Of a stretch of DNA of 64,000 bases, positions 23,597 to 34,410 are shown piece after piece. The notes below the pieces were generated by a model, which was given only the letters and a program-made list of their open reading frames with translations, had not been told where the DNA came from and did no database searches. Origin of the DNA: Acanthococcus lagerstroemiae (Eukaryota > Arthropoda > Insecta > Hemiptera > Eriococcidae); contig CM063114.1 of NCBI GenBank assembly GCA_031841125.1, forward strand, positions 26,853,266 through 26,917,265, given 5' to 3'. Position 1 is the stretch's first letter. Each line of letters opens with the position of its first letter. Position numbers and translations under genes: made by a program.

Positions 23597-24655
23597 CGAG
23601 TTGGGCCCCAAAATTCAAAATTGATTTTTAGGAAATCGAATAAAGCATTAGAATTTTCTGGGTTGCTGAATTCGAAAATTTCTTTAGATTCCCCTTGGAT
23701 TCCCGATTTAGGCTTCAAAAGCCAAAACTAGTTTCCAGAAGTAATTAAAATTGACTTCCCGGTAACCGAATCAAATATCGAAATGTGGAAGACGAGAGGA
23801 GAGGTGGCCTAATTTGGAAATTCCATCAACGCGATAAATTTTCGATATTGACTCTCGGGTATGCCCCAAACATCAAAATGAGAGTAGAAATTGAACAAAC
23901 TTGATTTAATCATTCAACATTTTCATAACCAACAAATTACCAAAATTCAAATTGGAGGGAAAATTTCAAAATTATCCAAGTATGAGTTATTATAAAGGGA
24001 ACATTCAAGTGTTCAAAAATCAAAAACTATGAAATTGAATCAAAATTAGGAATCACAATAGTCGCTGTTTCAATAGATTACTTGGGTTTTCAACGTCAAT
24101 TAATTTTTATCAATCTTTGGATTTCAATTGTTGGCTCGTAAAGATGCAAGCTTTAATGAGTTTTTTCTTCAACATTACATCAAAAATTGCCATTTAACCA
24201 TGATAAAGTCCAATCAAAGGTCCAAGGGTCATTACTAAATTTGTAACCGCCCCCTCCCCCCACCACCACAAACAAGAAAATGGGAATAAAACAACTTTCA
24301 CTTCGATAGTTCAGTCATTTTTTATAAAATCATATGCTGCTTTTGAAAATTTGTCATTTAACGATTTAACCCTTTCTCAAGAGATGAGGATGTTTGTAAT
24401 GATGAAAATGAATCAGCGATCTTTAGAATTTTCAAAAAAAGTCTGTTAGTTTGAATTTAAGATCGTAAGAACTCTTCACTTCAACAGTCTACTCGATTTG
24501 TAAAAACTAATTAGTGCTTGCCCATTTCGATGTATGGGGTCTTTTAAGCCTGAATCAGATTCAAAATTTAGCGCATGTTCGAATTCAACTACCCTTAAGG
24601 TCATAATTAATGTCGATAGTCTATCCACTTTGGGATCCCATTCTGAATTCTTGAG
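23597..24655 (+). repeat. Dispersed repeat family A, copy 2
   Basis: The longest copy. It is nearly collinear with 121-1122 and more distantly with 46900-47720. It ends where the family C word 'cagggacgtaccgaag' starts at 24657. Confidence 0.85.
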
Positions 24656-24860
24656 TCCAGGGACGTACCGAAGAGTTTTTCCTGAGCGAGAGAAAGCAAA
24701 AAAAAACCTTTTGACCTGTTGGATTTTTCCAACTGACTCAACTCAAAATTCCCAAGTATCACTGCAGAAGAAGAAAAACCTTTTGACTTGTTGGGTTTTC
24801 CCAATCTCAACTCAATTCCCAAATATCAAAGCAAAAAAAAACAACTTTCAACTTGTTTTA
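24656..24860 (+). repeat. Family C tandem array, copy 1
   Basis: It begins cagggacgtaccgaagag and has about three units of 60-75 bp, each with 'ttgttggattttcccaactgac', 'caactcaaaattcccaagtatcaa' and an A-tract. It matches 34688-34985. Confidence 0.75.
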
Positions 24861-25000
24861 TTTTCAATTAATAAATATTTTGGTTACAAAATTTTGTCAG
24901 CGAGTTTTTAGTTGAAAAAAAAAAAATTTGTCGGCAAATTTTCCCTCTCCACCCCCCCCCCCCCAAAAAAAAAGCAACTGAAAGTCAAGTTTCGTCTCTG

Positions 25001-25239
25001 CTCAGATCAATGAATACTACTAAAAACCACACATCTGAAATGACGCGCCACTGAACTAAACTCGAAATGAGAAGGAAAAAAAAAGCGAATGTAATAGGCT
25101 CAGCTACTCATAGCCGACCCTAAAAAATAATTCCCAAAGGCTTTTATAAGCTCTGAAAATCAAAGTATAGAAATGACAAAAATTTCCCATTTGTATTGTG
25201 AAAGTTTTGTATTTGGCAATACTGATTCTCTGTTGCCTC
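25001..25239. other. Short spacer, no gene seen
   Basis: It contains the 'agcgaatgtaataggctcagctac' repeat fragment shared with 22190-22225. Confidence 0.4.
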
Positions 25240-25717
25240 TAAAAGAATAGCAGTGTGACCACTGTAGGTTTCGCATACATCATCTCTTTTCAAGGGAGGC
25301 GTTCAAGCTTGTTTTTCCAGATGAAAAGTTTTCCGAAAAATATGGAATACTCCAAAACAAACGCTACTAGGAGTCTACAAATTGTTTGAAAAACTGGGTT
25401 CTATGAAGTTCAACGCCTATATCTCTGGCCCTAATTATCGCACAATGCTGGTTAAGGTCTTACAACACTCGGTGAATCAAGCTCCTTATGAATCTTTTTT
25501 GATCACTCAAATCCGTTCAGTCTGAGGAGAGTTATGAGGTAACAACCAATTCAATCTCACAACTCACACGCATTTCTTCCACTCATTTGTCCATTACTCA
25601 CGAACTACTTGACCTTCAAAGTTCATCTTAGTTAAAGAACACTCAGTGAAGCAACCTCTTTCATATGCTTTTTTGATCACTCAAATCCGTTTCATACACA
25701 AATAAAATACTGCATTC

Positions 25718-25800
25718 TGATTGGCTTTCAGCATTAGCCAATCAAATGAGGACACTGTGCCTATATAAAGTAAGTACTCCTCATCAACTTTTCGGTTAGT
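25718..25800 (+). promoter_or_regulatory. Promoter: inverted CCAAT pair, TATA box, Inr-like site
   Basis: tgattggc at 25718 and agccaatca at 25736 form an inverted CCAAT pair. ctatataaag (25761-25770) is a TATA box. A tcatca Inr-like word lies about 29 bases downstream at 25791. The first ATG after it, at 25887, opens the helicase ORF. Spacing fits an RNA polymerase II core promoter. Confidence 0.6.
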
Positions 25801-25886
25801 GGTGATCCGACTGTGCTTCTGAGTGACTTCTTAATATTTTTTCTTTTGATTTATAATTTGTATTAGTATATTTTTCGCATTTTAAG

Positions 25887-26873
25887 ATGGGTCTTGAGAG
25901 AAAGACAAAGCGTGCTAAACGAATAAGTGAGAAACGAAAGATGGATAATGAAAATTCTGATATGATATGTGTGGCCCTTCAGCCACCAAAAACGGCGACT
26001 CTGTGTGGAGGAGGATGTTTCTGTGACGTGTGGCCCTTCAGACACCAAAAAACGGCGACCCTGTGCGGAGGAGGATATTTCTGTGACGTGTGGCCCTTCA
26101 GCCAACAAAAAACGGCGACCCTGTACGGGGGAGGATGTTTCTGTGACATTATAGAATTACCTGCAAGCATAATTTCTCAGGACATTATAAGAGATGTCTG
26201 TGATGAAAAGTTTGACACTCCAGAGGATGTCCTGAAATTTTCTAATGCTGCAATTCTGGCACCAAAGAATGATCATTGTCAGAAGATCAACGACAAGATT
26301 TTAGACTTGTTTCCTGGAGAAGCCAAAACCTACACAAGCGCGAATAGACTGATCAGTGAAAATGACAGTGAAATCCTGCAATTCCCCGTTGAATTTCTGG
26401 ATAGTCTGGCGTTGACTGGTTTACCACCAAATAAATTACACTTAAAAGTTGGTGCGATTTTTATGTTGCTACGTAATATGTATGTGGCACTTGGACCGCT
26501 GAATGGGACACGACTGATTGTGAGAAACATGTACACGAATGCACTGGATCTGGAAATAATAACTGGGGTAGAGTGCGGCGGTCGAAGCATATTACTCCCA
26601 AGAGTGGACCTGTCGCCAGCGGATTCCACCTTGCCTTTTTCATTCAAAAGGAGACAATTTCCAATAAAGTTAGCCTTTTGTATGACGATCAACAAGACCC
26701 AGGGACAGACGCTGGAGAAGGTTGGGATATATCCACCCGAGTATGTCTTCAATCATGGACAATTATACGTAACTCTATCGCAAACAACTTCGTTTCATAA
26801 TTTAAAAATCCAAGTACAACCTGGAAGCTATAAAACTGCAAATGTGAAATGTGGTATGGAAGGAGGTCCGTAA
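25887..26873 (+). CDS. Helitron Pif1-type helicase, C-terminal part fused to short N-terminus
   Basis: This 328-codon ORF starts MGLERKTKRAKR, a basic N-terminus common in arthropod Helitron proteins. It crosses three 60-bp tandem repeats, then reads as the end of a Rep/Helicase protein: AILAPKNDHCQKINDKIL; FPVEFLDSLALTGLPPNKL; LKVGAIFMLLRNMYVALGP; LNGTRLIVRNM; FKRRQFPIKLAFCMTINKTQ; GQLYVTLSQ. The last two hold the late superfamily-1 helicase motifs. The Rep nuclease and the Walker A half are absent, against well over 1000 residues in full-length relatives, so it cannot support rolling-circle transposition alone. The frame is open to TAA at 26871-26873. A short transcript from the promoter just upstream is possible. 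Whether any protein is made is unknown. Confidence 0.8.
   Translation: MGLERKTKRAKRISEKRKMDNENSDMICVALQPPKTATLCGGGCFCDVWPFRHQKTATLCGGGYFCDVWPFSQQKTATLYGGGCFCDIIELPASIISQDIIRDVCDEKFDTPEDVLKFSNAAILAPKNDHCQKINDKILDLFPGEAKTYTSANRLISENDSEILQFPVEFLDSLALTGLPPNKLHLKVGAIFMLLRNMYVALGPLNGTRLIVRNMYTNALDLEIITGVECGGRSILLPRVDLSPADSTLPFSFKRRQFPIKLAFCMTINKTQGQTLEKVGIYPPEYVFNHGQLYVTLSQTTSFHNLKIQVQPGSYKTANVKCGMEGGP
25970..26148 (+). repeat. Three tandem 60-bp repeats within the helicase ORF
   Basis: Units start at 25970 (59 bp), 26029 (60 bp) and 26089 (60 bp), each beginning tgtggcccttcag. The first unit has one A fewer in its A-tract. The repeat is open in two frames: in the ORF frame as TATLCGGG-type units, and in another as CGPSDTKKRRPCAEEDISVT-type units. 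The second frame looks more protein-like and may be the ancestral one, so the annotated frame probably results from the single-base change. Confidence 0.85.
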
Positions 26874-27119
26874 TATGATAACTTTATACATTTCTGTAAT
26901 TTTCATTTTTTTTTTTCAATATATAGAATAGAGATATGTGGTGCGCTGCTAGTATGTCATTAAAGAAGGTCTAAGCTCTTAATTCGCTCGATTATTTCGG
27001 TAAGTTATTGTTAGAATAATACAGAGTAATTTCACAAAGTTCACAATTTTGAGTATTTTTCATACTTTCAAACGCATGTTCCTCAAAAACTAGACGTACT
27101 AGAGAACAACGGCCAACGG

Positions 27120-27339
27120 CAGTGGCGTAGCCAGGATTTTCCCAAAGAGAGAGGGGAAGAAGTCGAAAATTGATCTGTTTTTTGAAAATCGCTGATATTA
27201 GAGGACTGTTTTATAAAAATATAGGTAAAATTACTGCTCGAGCAAAAAATTTTCGAAAAAACGTGTTTGAAAGGCAAAAAATTGCTCATTTTTGCATATT
27301 TTACATTCAATTTCAGGTGCTTGGGGGGATGCCCCCCTG
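27120..27339 (+). mobile_element. MITE family D copy 1, with 8-bp duplication
   Basis: It starts cagtggcgtagccagg, a hAT-like end. The same eight bases gccaacgg occur at 27112-27119 and 27340-27347, so the element may run to ...ccccctg at 27339. Alternatively a degenerate full end reaches cattg at 27352. The interior matches 40206-40445 in inverse orientation ('ctgctcgagcaa', 'gctgatattagaggactg', 'gcatattttacattcaattt'). Confidence 0.7.
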
Positions 27340-27359
27340 GCCAACGGCATTGCATTCAG

Positions 27360-27899
27360 CGTTGAAAATAGTTTTTGAATCACCTAATGGTATTTGTGGA
27401 ACAGACAAAAAGTTGGAGTTTGTTGCACAGTGTAATCACTGTTCTTCAACTTACACACACATACGAGGTATGTAATTACATCAGAAAGCTTTGGACTGCA
27501 CGATAAATCAAATCATCAGCTGATTAGAATTCACGATTATCAGTAATTTATCTTAGTACATGATACAGTTTGCTCATCTGCACTAGCGATAAACGCAGTG
27601 GTAATTCGGACCTCCTGGTAAGACAGTATTCTAATGTTTGACCGTCTAAAATGAAATTACATGACTAAGGACGAAACGTTCAAACCCAGAAACATTTACC
27701 CGCGATGGGTGCTCTCATAAACTGATAACGCAGACGAGGACACATGTCTTGCATGTAAGACTTTTCCCACAGCTAAGAGAGGCAGCTAGTATACTCGTCA
27801 ATTCAAAAAAACGAAATTGTATAACCAACGATGTGTTTTTTTCAAAAGCAAAATTAATCTGATTCAGAACACGTAAACTCGTGAATACGAAGCTCGGCC
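27360..27899. other. No gene seen
   Basis: Unrepeated AT-rich DNA. Nothing recognisable. Confidence 0.35.
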
Positions 27900-29340
27900 T
27901 TCGTTATATAGGTGTCAGCTAAATTATGCGTTTTGGTAAGTTTTTTTTTATTTATTTTCTATTTTTATTCTTTTCGAGGTGTACGAAAACTCCTTGACCG
28001 GCGCACTCGAAAAAACCACCGTAAAACGCGTTTTCTCATTGTTCGCACGCGCATTTCAAAAAGCACCGATGTTTTCGAGCAAATACGTGACAGGTTTTTA
28101 CAAATCGCGATTATGCAACCAATTCGTGTATAGGTTGTCTGGGTACATCTTTCCCAGCCGCGCACGAAAAATTGTCTTCGATGGCCGGGAAAGAAAGAAA
28201 AAGAAAAAAAATTTGAACAGCTGTCTCGAATACATTCACGATATTAATTTGTACAATACGATCGCTATCAATGTTATTCGCCCGTTGACGTATTATTAAT
28301 TACCTCGCGTATAAAGGTTTCGTAATTAATGCCCTTATAATAGAAGGTTAATCTGCATAAAAGGAGAGATTCGTGTATATATATATAAGAAAGAGTATAG
28401 CCGTTTAATTAAAGATGCAGTTTTTGATTTCACTCCGTCGCCCGAGATTTAACACGGGCGACTTTTAAAACCCGGGGGTTGATGAATAAGGGTAAAAATG
28501 TAAACACCGGAATTCTTGCTCGGAGAAGGACAACCCTTGAGAATGTCTCCCCACCGAAATCTGCGCGATATGCCGGCTCGAACCTCAAGATAGCCCTTTT
28601 CGGCGCAGACGATTATTGTTTCCAAACTTCAAAGATAATTCCAGATCGGGGTGTGATAATGCGCACTTCATTTGTAATCCGTTTACCGGTGGCGTACTTT
28701 GGGCCGATATTAATTACCAGCCTGGCGTGTCTCTTGTTTTACGATTTTTTTCTCTCTCTCTCTCCCCGCTGATTTACGTATCCGGGCGGAAACGGTACTG
28801 CGAACAAATTACGACATCGACGGCGCGATTTTACTGCCGGAACTGGCGGCGTGGGCGCATCTTTCTCGAAAATTTTCGGACGTCGTCGCGCCGGACAAAA
28901 GGCAGAGCTATAAATTTTCGAGACGCTATTCAGTTTTCGAGGAAAACGTCGATGGCGTGTAAGGTTCTCGGGCAACAACGTGAACCAGATGTCGACCACC
29001 GCGCTTCCGGGTCAGTCGTGACCTTTGAATGGAGGGTGGACCAGATAACGCGTTTTACACTCGCAGTTTATTGCCGTCCATATAACTTATACACTCGCTT
29101 CACATGCCTGGCATGTGGTCAGTCCAATACGACTGACTGTGAAATCTGAAATGCCACTGGCATTCTTTTTTTTCTCTCTCTCTTTCGCGAATTCTAGGTA
29201 AAGAGCGTGTCTGGCCGGGGCTGTAAATGAAGTCCTCTTCGAGTCAGTTGTGGCGGGAAAGTACACACTAATACGAATTGGAAAAACAATGAAACCCGGC
29301 TGCTTCGTTCGCAAATTTTTAGCGTTTTGATGAATATTAT
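27900..29340. promoter_or_regulatory. Unique CpG-rich block (candidate regulatory region)
   Basis: It is not repeated in the window and is CpG-rich, especially 28780-29060. It has TAATTA-type cores (for example near 28290-28330 and 28408), a TATA short repeat at 28376-28388 and a TC tract near 28748-28766. Overlapping ORFs on both strands (28616-29149 plus, 28739-28999 minus) show no domain and probably reflect the CpG-rich composition. Enhancer or alternative promoter function is inference. Confidence 0.3.
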
Positions 29341-30344
29341 GACAGCGCGATATAGGTCCATTTCACCAGCCCCCCTCCCCCAAGGTGGATTATGAAGAAG
29401 GAAATGGGGGCAAAAATTTGTGTATAATTTGTGTAACTTGTGTACGTTGGTCCCAGAATTTGTGTACGCTCCCTTCCCCCACTATAAACGATCAAAGTTT
29501 GGGACCTGGAAAATTGCTAGCCCCCCTCCATGTTGAGTTGGAATTCTGGAAACGGGGGCAACAATTTATGTAATTTGTGTACGTTGGTCCCAGAATTTGT
29601 GCTACTAATTTTTTCATTTTTCCTTTTTGGATTATTTTATTTTAGATTACATTTTTATCCTCTATTACGTGAGTTTTAGTTTTTAGTGCATTTCATCATA
29701 ATTCTCTCCTGATTTTTCTTTCGATTTTTCAATTCTTTCCTTTTCGAATCGAAACTGTAACTGTCCAAGTCCGTCCTGTAAATTACAGTAGTAAGTAGTT
29801 ATGCTCAAGGGTATCTGAATTTTGGTATGTTCGTAATCGAATTTGGAATAAGAGCAGTGGTCTAGCACTGGGGCGAATAAATTTCAACTCCCTAAAAAAA
29901 TGGGCCGGGACGTCTCATTAACATTCCAATTTAAATAGTACTATAGGCTCTCAAAATTGGCTATTTTCGTACTTAAAGTCAAATAAAATATTGATAAGAA
30001 AGTCGCATATTCCATCTACTAAACAAGCAGAATTTTTTCGCGTAAAAACTTGTTTTTTATCATTAGTAATAAAGAAAGGATGTTTTTTTCCCGTTAATTT
30101 TTATTCAAAGAAAAACTAATTATTTTTATTCAAGAAAAGACAGAAATAGTTATCTTTTCTTTCCTTTAATATAAGGATGCAGTTTTCTTTTTCTCAAAGG
30201 CAATAAAATACAATTTTTTCACTGAGGAACTTGAAAACTCCTCATTTTCCCTTAGAAAAGGAATGGGTTCATTTCCTAAAAGAGAAGACTTGACATAATT
30301 CTTTACACACGTCAAGAATGTAACTTTACAAACTAATACTTTAC
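29341..30344. other. Low-complexity and AT-rich DNA, no gene seen
   Basis: A short imperfect duplication ('aatttgtgta...cgttggtcccagaatttgtg') lies at about 29410-29470 and 29565-29600. The rest has no recognisable structure. Confidence 0.4.
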
Positions 30345-30556
30345 GTTGACAACCCTGATTCCTGCTTTCAAAGCCAAATCAGTGTTGTCAAGTTTATAAA
30401 CATTAAAATGTAGTGGAAAGAAAATTTTTGAACAAAACTAGCGAGACAAATATAAAGAATTCGTTATTTTTATTCACTAAATTTAGCCAGGAGGGGGCTC
30501 CGGCAAGCGCTAGGGGGTGCTCAGCACCCCCTGGCATTTCCGTGGCTACGGGCCTG
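30345..30556 (+). repeat. Repeat family E, copy 1
   Basis: It matches 40795-41005 almost throughout. Shared words are 'aacattaaaatgtagtg', 'gaacaaaactagcgaga', 'ttcgttatttttattcac' and 'ggctccggcaagcg'. The right end reads ccgtggctacgggcctg, a CAG-type (hAT-like) end when read in reverse, with palindromic 'gggggtgctcagcaccccct' just inside it. Confidence 0.8.
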
Positions 30557-31379
30557 AGTTCATCGCTATTTTGCTGATACTATTAAGACTCTGGCAGACT
30601 CATTTGAAATTCAGCAAGACTTCGCCATTCGTGAAACGTTTCCCACTTAAATTTCGCTCTCTTCTCTTTCTGGGATGGGTAATAGACCCTACTGCCTAAT
30701 CAGTGTATCCACAGTCGCTGATTTTTCAAATTTTCAGTGGGTGCACAACGCTTGCAGAATTCGCGATACTTCGATACATACCAGCGGTAAATAGTCGTTG
30801 ACAAAGGCATTTTCACTTTTCGACGAAAATTTTTCCGAAATTAACTCGAAATATCGCAATTTTAGATGCGCGTTCAATACGTTTTGATCTCCACCCCCCC
30901 CCCCCAAAGTTAGAATTCGGATTATTTTATGTCTGAAATTCCAGTGGGTGTTCAGCCCCATGCACTTACGAAAAACGGCGCCTATGCGTGTATCTATACG
31001 TCTGATTTGAAGGCAGATAAATGAAACAAAAGAAGACGTCTTTATTACTTCTTAGATTTATCCAGTAGATAGATGTAGATATTTCTGAGAGAGGGGGAAG
31101 GGGCTTTCCCGCCGTATGTCCCTGTTTCCGATAGAAGCGATTTCGGGTGAATCTGTTATCAATTGTCGTACTAAACTTGCAGCCGAAGAGGAGGGCAAAA
31201 AGGGCATTGTCCTCAGCTGACAGGTTGCATCCCCCCCCCCCAAAGATTTCATTGATTGAAATTCCAAAGTGAAAATGAAAATAAAACTACGGTTCCTCGT
31301 TAATAAAGATTTTGAGGTTGAGATTGTTACCGCGCCCCAGGCTCTCCCCACCTTCTCTCTTGACTCGTCAGTCATTCTG
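30557..31379. other. No gene seen; two C-tracts
   Basis: It has C-tracts at about 30893-30905 and 31231-31240, each next to G/C-rich fragments that look like MITE ends. No coding is recognised. Confidence 0.4.
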
Positions 31380-32480
31380 TGGAAAAGTGGTCATGCTTGA
31401 TTACAAGTCACAAGCCATTCTCAATTTGACCAGATCAATCAGCGGATCACGAAATGTTCCGAGCAAATTCGGTCGCTTCGCGTGTTTGCATTTTCTTCGA
31501 TCGCTTTCGAAGAGTGACCGCTAATCGCGCGGCATGCACACCGGCTTAATTACCCGCCATCAATTAATACCTACTAAGTATTTTCAAATTACTACAATTT
31601 GTTGCAACAGGTGTTAAGTGTATATCTTTATAATCGAGGTAATTTATTTTTCAACGATAACGCGACGTAATGACCATAAAAATTGAGTCGATTAATTTTT
31701 CGATTGGCTGCTTCAATCATTTTGGTTGTAACTCGCGACCGACTCTCGTTCCTCGATAGACATAAATATCGATTTCGTTGCGATCTTCATATGCGGTTTA
31801 TGAATCCTCAGAATCGTGGCTAGCATTCGACTAACTCGATATACGACTTCCATTTCCGAACTTTTCGATTAACAGACGTGTAATTAAACGAGTTTGATTG
31901 TTCGACGTTACACGGGAACGGGGAAAAAAATCTTTTGTGCGATCTTTCCACGAACTGTTTGTCTAACGTTCACTCTCGCTCTCCGCAAATACAAATCTAC
32001 CGAATAAACGGCGAACCCGACCGGGGGGGCCAGTGTCTTAATATTACCGGTTTCGAGTATTTCTTTTCATTCCTATTCCCGACGACAATGGGAGTGTTTA
32101 ATCGACCATTCATACTTCGATTCATTAAAACATTTTAGCGAAATGAGTTATGGCAGGGTCGTTCGTCCCCGATGATTAGCGTGTTGTCCCCCTCATGCTG
32201 GTCAGCGAATAGATAAATATTGCGCAGACTTCTGTCTATCGTCGCCTTTATAGTTTAAAAAATACATATATATAAAAAACGAAACGTTTATTATGAAACA
32301 TTTCGCACCTCGAGGTATACAAAAATATAAATAAATATCTGACAGATTTATGGGCTCTTCGGCTGCATCCCTCAAATTCAACGCATCCAGTTTCTTTTTG
32401 TCGACAACTTTTTTAACGTTCGTAATTCAAGTAGGTAGATACGTTATTTAAGTTTAATATTTACGTTTATTTAATGAACA
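31380..32480. promoter_or_regulatory. Unique CpG-containing block with TAAT cores (candidate regulatory region)
   Basis: It is unrepeated. It has clustered ATTAAT/TTAATTA-type cores (for example 31545-31570, 31690-31700, 31885) and CpG-rich words around 31440-31540. It resembles insect Hox intergenic enhancer DNA in texture, which is inference. Confidence 0.3.
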
Positions 32481-33484
32481 AGCGTATAATACCCTATTAA
32501 GGGCTGTTAACATAATCGTTCGTCATCTCGGCAAAGCGTCGCCATTAATTGCGTGTTATTACATCGACATTTTTCCATACCGTAGCTCTGGCCTGTATAG
32601 CGAAGCTCTTTTTTTGAGGGGGCGAGAATGAAACACTTTCCAACAGTCAAACCGAAACAGACATTTTCCAACTGTTGAACAAGGAAAAAAAGAAAAAGGG
32701 GAGAGAGAGAGAACTCACACGATTTTCTCGCGGGTTCAGAAAGCGAAGGTATGCCGAACAAGGTCACTAAAGAAATTCTTTCGCAAATTCCTATACGTGT
32801 GGTGAGGCGGTTACTCAAGAGACTTTACAATCTGAGAAGTTTACATCGGACGCTATCGTACAACTGAAGCGTTTGAGATAACAACCGATTAACGAAGCCC
32901 CGCAGAGGGTCTGGACCGCTGGAGGCCGAAGCAAAAAGGCTTCTCGGGAAGTGCCAAGAAAGCTACCGTAAGTGATGTTTGGGAACTCCTTCGACAAATG
33001 CAAATTTCAAACATAACTATAATACGAGTATGCACGTCGATCATTCCGAGATGCCCAAAAATTTTGGGTAACTGGCACGAGTGTAACTCGGCAACAATAT
33101 GACTCAACATCGGCGCCGAATCTGAATTTGTATTCAAAAATCGAGCTATTTCCACCGGGTCTGGTATCGAAAATTTTCCCTCGGGGGAAAAAAAAAGACA
33201 TGAAGCGTACATGGAGATATTTTCAAAACTCAATTTAATTAATTGGATAAACTCAATTATCTTTTGGTACAAAATACTAAATTCTAATTTTATGAGTTTT
33301 TTTTTGATTTTTTTTTTTTTTTAATTTCCGCTTCTGTGATTTGTTTTTGCAATAGTAAATCTCGTTAATTTTTCTTGTTTTTGAAAACACAATACCAAAA
33401 AAATTTAATTTATGCAACAACTTACAAAGAAAATACGTAATAAAGCAATATTATTGAGAAACTCGTACTGGTTCAGGTTTTAAG
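32481..33484. other. Mixed DNA; 33030-33250 is a diverged satellite-like unit
   Basis: 'gaatctgaatttgtattcaaaaatcgagctatttccaccg' at 33117-33157 resembles 35690-35730. It belongs to the family also seen at 5085-5590. Minus-strand ORFs at 32507-33272 show no recognised domain. Confidence 0.4.
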
Positions 33485-33680
33485 TTATAGCCCCCGTGGA
33501 CCTTAACAGTTGCTGGTTACAGCTTGAATGACTTCTAAAATGAACTCAACGACCCATGAAATGCTGTGTTTGCCACGTATACAAGTGTAGATATTTCAGG
33601 TTGTGGCTCCTTGTGAACCTTAACACATAAAGGTTAGAATTTGAATAACCTCAAAACTGAACTCAGCATTGCAAGCAATC
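33485..33680. repeat. Diverged tandem repeat (two units)
   Basis: Two units of about 105 bases share 'gtggaccttaacag/gtgaaccttaacac', 'ggttagaatttgaa' and 'aaaactgaactcag'. Their words resemble the interior of the element at 3981-4758. Confidence 0.55.
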
Positions 33681-34249
33681 CCATTCTTGACATCCTTGAA
33701 ACTATTAATCCCCATAAGCAAAATGAACCCTTCAACAAAAATAAAAATATTGGAAAACTATGTGAACCCCGTATTAACCCACAGTGCCTAAGCTTGGGCC
33801 CTGACCCAAAGTCAACAGAAACAACTAACAAATACTCATAACTCCACACTACGAATAATTTTGCGGGGAGTTGGCTAACAGCTAAAATCAAGATTTGGGA
33901 TATTAAAAAAAGCACTGATACTAAAAATATGGCTTATAAAATTAAAAAATTAAAACTTAAACACGGGGGTGATATGCCCAGGGAGAAAAGAGCGAAATAG
34001 AACTCCACGATCACTCTATAAGTATGAGTACTATTGGACAGGAAGAGGAAAAGGGGTCGCTCTGCCACCATGTGATGCGACGAGATTTTAGGTTACATGG
34101 GCTCCCGATGGAGGACCATAGCCAGCATAGCCAGCACAAGAAAATGCTGGAAACAGGTGACAGAGGCTTCTGCCCACAGGTTGGTGGGATAAGTGACGAC
34201 TTACATGGGGTGTAAATACTATCATGTTGATCGTGAATACATGTTACGC
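33681..34249. other. Two short ORFs of unknown nature
   Basis: 33641-33841 and 34024-34215 (63 codons, HGLPMEDHSQHSQHKK within) are open on the plus strand with balanced composition. I recognise neither. They may be decayed transposon coding. Confidence 0.3.
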
Positions 34250-34410
34250 CGATTTCATCAAATTTACGATTTCATAAAATCGGCAGATGTTTTGCTGATT
34301 TTATAAAATCAGTAGTGCAAGAGCAGTTGTTGCCGAATTTATAAAATCAGCAAAATCTTTTGCTGAATTCATAAAATAGGCGAGTGTTTGCCGATTTTAC
34401 AAAATCAGTA
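34250..34410. repeat. Array of five imperfect palindromes
   Basis: Five copies of a 20-22-bp palindrome of the form tgctgattttataaaatcagca lie at 34267-34284, 34293-34314, 34331-34352, 34361-34382 and 34388-34409. Copy 2 contains a perfect 18-bp palindrome (34295-34312). Spacing is 27-38 bases. Half sites vary as gctgatt/gccgatt/gctgaat. Confidence 0.85.

Larger units (their letters stand above)
23405..25000 (+). mobile_element. Family B termini enclosing repeats A and C
   Basis: The left end is caggggcgaaact (23405) and the right end is agtttcgtctctg (to 25000); together they form the family B inverted ends. Flanking octamers are ctccgacc and ctcagatc, alike at 6 of 8 positions, so a degenerate target duplication is plausible. 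The interior is not a simple B copy. It contains B-left to about 23590, a full repeat A, a family C array, then B-right from about 24855. Part of the B middle is present on both sides. Confidence 0.6.
25240..26955 (+). mobile_element. Helitron-like element, internal deletion derivative
   Basis: A non-coding 5' region with two direct repeats (about 25463-25520 and 25633-25690, sharing 'ttttttgatcactcaaatccgtt') leads into a recognisable promoter and an ORF carrying the C-terminal part of a Pif1-type helicase. The sequence after the ORF ends in gctgctag at about 26953, compatible with the CTRR 3' terminus of Helitrons. Exact ends are not proven. Confidence 0.65.

Noticed and set aside
26461..26752. 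Antisense ORFs over the helicase
   Set aside because: Shadow frames of the helicase-coding strand.
28616..29149. 177-codon ORF in CpG-rich block
   Set aside because: No recognised domain, overlapped by ORFs on the other strand, and not supported by splice or start context.
34250..34410. CRISPR-like array
   Set aside because: The units are palindromes in a eukaryotic genome with irregular short spacers and sequence variation. There are no cas genes.
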